Below, piece by piece: positions 12,954 through 15,527 of a stretch of DNA of 15,527 bases (position 1 is the first letter of the stretch; the number at the start of each line of letters is the position of its first letter). The translations under genes and the position numbers were made by a program. The notes beneath the pieces are model-generated. The model was not told the origin of the DNA and ran no database searches. It saw only the letters and a list, made by a program, of their open reading frames with translations. This DNA is from CAUYXJ01 sp963577065 (GTDB lineage Bacteria; Chloroflexota; Dehalococcoidia; Tepidiformales; Tepidiformaceae), in NCBI GenBank assembly GCA_963577065.1, contig CAUYXJ010000068.1:1-15527 (forward strand), written 5' to 3'.

Positions 12954-14102
12954 TCAGAACGCGAGGAGCGCGGTGAGGGGGAGCACGATGAACACCCCGA
13001 AGACGTAAACGGCCACGATGAGCCGATTGCCGACCGCAAGGCCGGCGAGGCCCTCGGCGAGGCGCACGGGCAAATCGCGAACTGCGCGGATTGGATAGAT
13101 CGCGAAGATGCCGAAGAGGTTGAAGAGGGTGTGCGTGAGTGCCACCACGAGCCCCGCCCGTAGATCGACTGCGAGCGAGGCCAGGAGCGCGGTGACCGTG
13201 GTACCGAGGTTGGCGCCTAGCGTGATCGGGAAAGCGTTGCGCAGCGTCAGGACGCCAGAGCCGACCATCGGTACGAGGATAGAGGTCGTGATGCTGGACG
13301 ACTGGACGCCGACGGTGATGACGATGCCGGCAGCGATGCCCACCAGGCCACCGGCACCGGAGACGATGCGATTCATCGCCGACTCGATTCGTCCCGCGAT
13401 GAGCGCTCGCATGCTTCGCGTGACGAAGGCGAGCGCGATGAAGATGAAGAGCAGGCCGATCGTGATGAGGAGTGCGCCCAAGAAGTCGCTGGAGCCGATC
13501 GGGCCGTCGAGGAGATCCTCGATCTGTTTCACCGGCTCTTTGATGTACTGCTTGATGGGGCTATCGGCTTGGCCGCCCTCGACGTTCCCGCCGAGGAGAT
13601 CCGCGAGCTCCTCGGCGATGTTGGAGAGGAAGTCGGTGGCCACCTGGAGGGGCAGGAAGATCGCGACGCACATGATGTTGAAGAAGTCGTGCACCGTTGC
13701 GCCCGCGAAGGCCCGGCGGAACTCCTCGCTGCGCCGGGCGGAGCCGAGCGACGCGATGGTGTTCGTGACCGTCGTGCCGATGTTCGCGCCCATCACCATG
13801 GGCACGGCTGCGTCCACGGTCAGCGAGCCAGCGCCGACGAGACCAACGATGGTCGCGGTCGATACGGACGAGGATTGCACGAGAACGGTGGCGAGGACGC
13901 CTGCGGCGAGGCCCGCGAGGGGGTGGTCGACGTTGTTGAGGAGGTCGTTCTGGAAGTCTGCGCCTAGGGCCTTGATGCCGGCTTCAAGGCAGGAAACGCC
14001 GACGAGGAAGAGATAGAGAAGGCCGACGACGAAGAGGGCCCGGAGGGCGGGCGGTGGTCCTCCGTCGTCCCACGTGGGACGGCGGGAGAGCGCTGCTTGC
14101 AT
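12954..14102 (-). CDS. Na+/phosphate cotransporter (NptA/SLC34 family)
   Basis: This 382-residue inner-membrane protein imports inorganic phosphate with sodium. It has the inverted-repeat fold of the family: each half carries a QSSS motif (residues 76-79 and 267-270) followed by a G-A-N-I/L-G-T-T motif (105-111 and 296-302). Hydrophobic segments lie at about 20-38, 60-90, 95-120, 135-155, 205-228, 248-290, 305-335 and 358-381. A polar loop of about 45 residues (160-204) separates the halves. The C-terminal PhoU domain found in many relatives is absent and is supplied by the next gene, 12 bases downstream. The ATG at 14102 lacks a Shine-Dalgarno run; a perfect hairpin sits one base before it instead. 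The first membrane segment starts near residue 20, so the start cannot be far downstream. Confidence 0.93.
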   Translation of the reverse strand: MQAALSRRPTWDDGGPPPALRALFVVGLLYLFLVGVSCLEAGIKALGADFQNDLLNNVDHPLAGLAAGVLATVLVQSSSVSTATIVGLVGAGSLTVDAAVPMVMGANIGTTVTNTIASLGSARRSEEFRRAFAGATVHDFFNIMCVAIFLPLQVATDFLSNIAEELADLLGGNVEGGQADSPIKQYIKEPVKQIEDLLDGPIGSSDFLGALLITIGLLFIFIALAFVTRSMRALIAGRIESAMNRIVSGAGGLVGIAAGIVITVGVQSSSITTSILVPMVGSGVLTLRNAFPITLGANLGTTVTALLASLAVDLRAGLVVALTHTLFNLFGIFAIYPIRAVRDLPVRLAEGLAGLAVGNRLIVAVYVFGVFIVLPLTALLAF

Positions 14103-14103
14103 C

Positions 14104-14126
14104 TGCTGCGCAATCGTGGCGCAGCA
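14104..14126 (-). promoter_or_regulatory. Hairpin directly before the Na+/Pi cotransporter start codon
   Basis: On the minus strand TGCTGCGC, seven bases and GCGCAGCA form a perfect 8-bp stem that ends one base before the ATG at 14102, where the ribosome site should be. It may limit translation or act as an operator. The remaining gap up to 14241 shows no other feature. Confidence 0.4.
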
Positions 14127-14241
14127 TCAACATGTGGGCAACGGACCGCGCGCACCTTTGTCGAGTCCGCGGCCGTGAGTTGGAACCACAGCCGACCGCT
14201 GAGTTCGCACTACCTCCGGGTGATGCTGTTGCGAACCGTGA

Positions 14242-14490
14242 CTACTCCGCCGCGATCCGCGCCGCCGTCGTCGCGCGCAGCTCGGCAGTCGCCTCTGGGG
14301 TGAACGACGAGCCGCAGGTCGCACAGTTGAAGTGCGCCGCTTTCGCTTCTATGCCGATGTCCGCTGCCTCATCCCATTGCGGGGCGAGCGTGACATGGAG
14401 GCACTCCGCGTGCTCGATTTGCTCGCCCGGCTTGAGCCCTTCGTCGCTCGCCGAGGAACTTCGGCGGAGGAGTTTGTCCAAGAATCCCAT
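14242..14490 (-). CDS. Small Cys/His protein of unknown function
   Basis: This 82-residue protein begins MGFLDKLLRRSSSASDEGLK. It has no signal peptide or membrane segment. C30-x-H32 (AECLHV) and C56-x-x-C59 (NCATCGSSFT) could together bind one zinc ion in a ribbon-like fold; between them APQWDEAADIGIE looks like a conserved core. The ATG at 14490 follows GAAGGAGG by five bases, which makes it a convincing gene. It lies 139 bases upstream of the cotransporter on the same strand and after the terminator at 14618-14649, so it may lead that operon. I do not recognise the family; the zinc site is inference. Confidence 0.7.
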   Translation of the reverse strand: MGFLDKLLRRSSSASDEGLKPGEQIEHAECLHVTLAPQWDEAADIGIEAKAAHFNCATCGSSFTPEATAELRATTAARIAAE

Positions 14491-14617
14491 GCCTGCCTCC
14501 TTCAGGATGAGCGGCTTCAGTGGTTCGCGATGATCCTACGATCCGCGTCAAGCCCGTTGCGACCGCCCCGGCGATCCACGACATCGATCCGTTCCGGAGG
14601 CCTTGGCCGCTCACACA

Positions 14618-14649
14618 GAAAGCCGGAGCGCTCCAAAGCGCCGGCTTTC
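14618..14649 (-). terminator. Strong hairpin terminator after the Rieske oxygenase gene
   Basis: AAAGCCG at 14619-14625 pairs with CGGCTTT at 14642-14648, and GCGCT at 14628-14632 with AGCGC at 14637-14641, around a CCAA loop with a two-base bulge; G14618 and C14649 add one pair. It lies about 40 bases past the oxygenase stop. The minus-strand copy ends in TTTCT, a short T-run. The near symmetry means it could work both ways. Confidence 0.65.
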
Positions 14650-14689
14650 ATGATCTGTGAATGATTGTTGAGTTCCGCTAGGCGAGGAC

Positions 14690-15527
14690 CTAGCGATCGG
14701 GGCCGTAGATGTAGTTGTCGATGACCCTGTTCATATGGCGAATGCGCCGCTCACGGTAGTTGATGAGCAGGCCCTTGTAGGCCCGGGAGTTCATCCCCTT
14801 CTGCACGCGCGGCAGGTTGTAGGAGTCCTGGTCGAAGACCAAGCCCAGGGAGAGCTCGCCGTGCTTGTGCTGCGAGTGCACGGGGCGGGGCGGCGCCTCG
14901 ACCCCTTCGGGCAGGCGCGCAAACGCGTAGAGGTCGAAGTACATCTTGTTCGGGTCGCTCTCGTGGGGCCGCTGGCGGAAGAGGGCGAAGCCGGAGCCGC
15001 CGGTGATGTTGAACGTCAGGCTCGGGAAGAGGTAGTAGTGGTAGTCGTCCGATAGCTGGTCGTCGTTCAGATCGGAGACGTCGAGACCGCGAGCGGCGGC
15101 CTGCTCGCGCGCGGCCTTCTGCATGGTCCAGCGGATGTCGTTCATCGTGCCCGCGTAGGTGTCGGGGTCGATCCCGGCGCTTTGGAGGGAGCCCTTGAGC
15201 GAATCGGTGATCTCGTCCTGATTGGGGTAGCGCGGGCTGACCATGCCGAACGGCACGAGGTAGCGGTTGTGGCGCTCGTAGAGGTCGATCTGCACGTGGA
15301 TATCGTCGAGCGACTCGAGCAGCTGCGGATGGATGCCCTGGACGTGGTAGACCTCGTTGAAGGCATCGACCGACGTCTTCCAGTTGCAGTCCCACTCCAT
15401 CGTCATGTCCTGGACGAGCGCGTACTCCTCCATGTGGTAGGGCGCGAGGTGCTTGTCCAGCGGATCGAGGAACTCGAGTAGCGGCTCGGCCTCGGGGTTC
15501 AGGTTGAACCAGATGAAGCCGCCGTAG
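14690..15527 (-). CDS. Rieske non-heme iron oxygenase, C-terminal catalytic part (5' truncated)
   Basis: The minus-strand frame is open from the right edge (YGGFIWFNLNPEAEPL) to TAG 14692-14690, giving 278 residues of an oxygenase alpha subunit. The mononuclear iron site is visible: NWKTSVDAFNEVYH followed by VQGIHP gives the two His ligands (residues 61 and 66 of the visible part), and the acidic ligand is D232 or D234 in FDQDSYNLPRVQKGM. The N-terminal Rieske domain with its C-x-H and C-x-x-H cluster lies outside the window. Such enzymes hydroxylate or demethylate aromatic or alicyclic compounds with electrons from a reductase. The internal ATG 15433 is not a start, since the conserved sequence continues upstream. 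Usual family length is about 400-450, so some 150 residues are missing. The substrate is unknown. Confidence 0.9.
   Translation of the reverse strand, partial: YGGFIWFNLNPEAEPLLEFLDPLDKHLAPYHMEEYALVQDMTMEWDCNWKTSVDAFNEVYHVQGIHPQLLESLDDIHVQIDLYERHNRYLVPFGMVSPRYPNQDEITDSLKGSLQSAGIDPDTYAGTMNDIRWTMQKAAREQAAARGLDVSDLNDDQLSDDYHYYLFPSLTFNITGGSGFALFRQRPHESDPNKMYFDLYAFARLPEGVEAPPRPVHSQHKHGELSLGLVFDQDSYNLPRVQKGMNSRAYKGLLINYRERRIRHMNRVIDNYIYGPDR

Overview
The window is GC-rich DNA (by eye about two thirds G+C, with G or C in most third codon positions) from a bacterial chromosome. It carries no phage, plasmid or transposase gene. The mix of a cobalamin-dependent MetH, a cytochrome P450, an acyl-CoA dehydrogenase, a class III CoA-transferase, a Rieske oxygenase and a Na+/phosphate cotransporter suits a free-living aerobic heterotroph that degrades hydrophobic organic acids or ring compounds. 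Myxococcota, Desulfobacterota-like and Binatota-like lineages are plausible hosts. That placement is inference; no marker gene here settles it.

Layout. Positions 1-2240 hold the end of an unrecognised protein, an exported CAP/YkwD-type protein, and two small convergent genes that both look broken: a membrane PH-like protein with a frameshift and a GNAT acetyltransferase with an in-frame TGA. Positions 2321-5818 hold an intact full-length metH. Positions 5819-6263 are a gene-free convergent gap filled with direct and inverted repeats. Positions 6264-11378 are a catabolic block: a P450 on the minus strand, divergent from an acyl-CoA dehydrogenase followed by a CoA-transferase made of two fused CaiB/BaiF units. 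Positions 11473-12129 hold a DinB-like gene that needs two frameshifts and ends inside a 29-bp inverted repeat. Positions 12264-14490, all on the minus strand, encode a small Cys/His protein, a Na+/Pi cotransporter and a PhoU-type regulator. A strong hairpin terminator separates them from the C-terminal catalytic part of a Rieske oxygenase that runs off the right edge.

How the genes may work together. The P450, dehydrogenase and double CoA-transferase could hydroxylate a substrate, activate it as a CoA thioester and start its beta-oxidation; the sequence does not reveal the substrate. The cotransporter and PhoU form a compact phosphate-uptake operon. MetH stands alone as a methionine-synthesis housekeeping gene.

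No wholly new system is evident. The points most worth a second look are the double CoA-transferase, in which one half lacks the catalytic Asp; the roughly 380-bp inverted-repeat element between metH and the P450; the 29-bp inverted repeat in the DinB-like gene; and three small genes that each carry an apparent reading-frame lesion.
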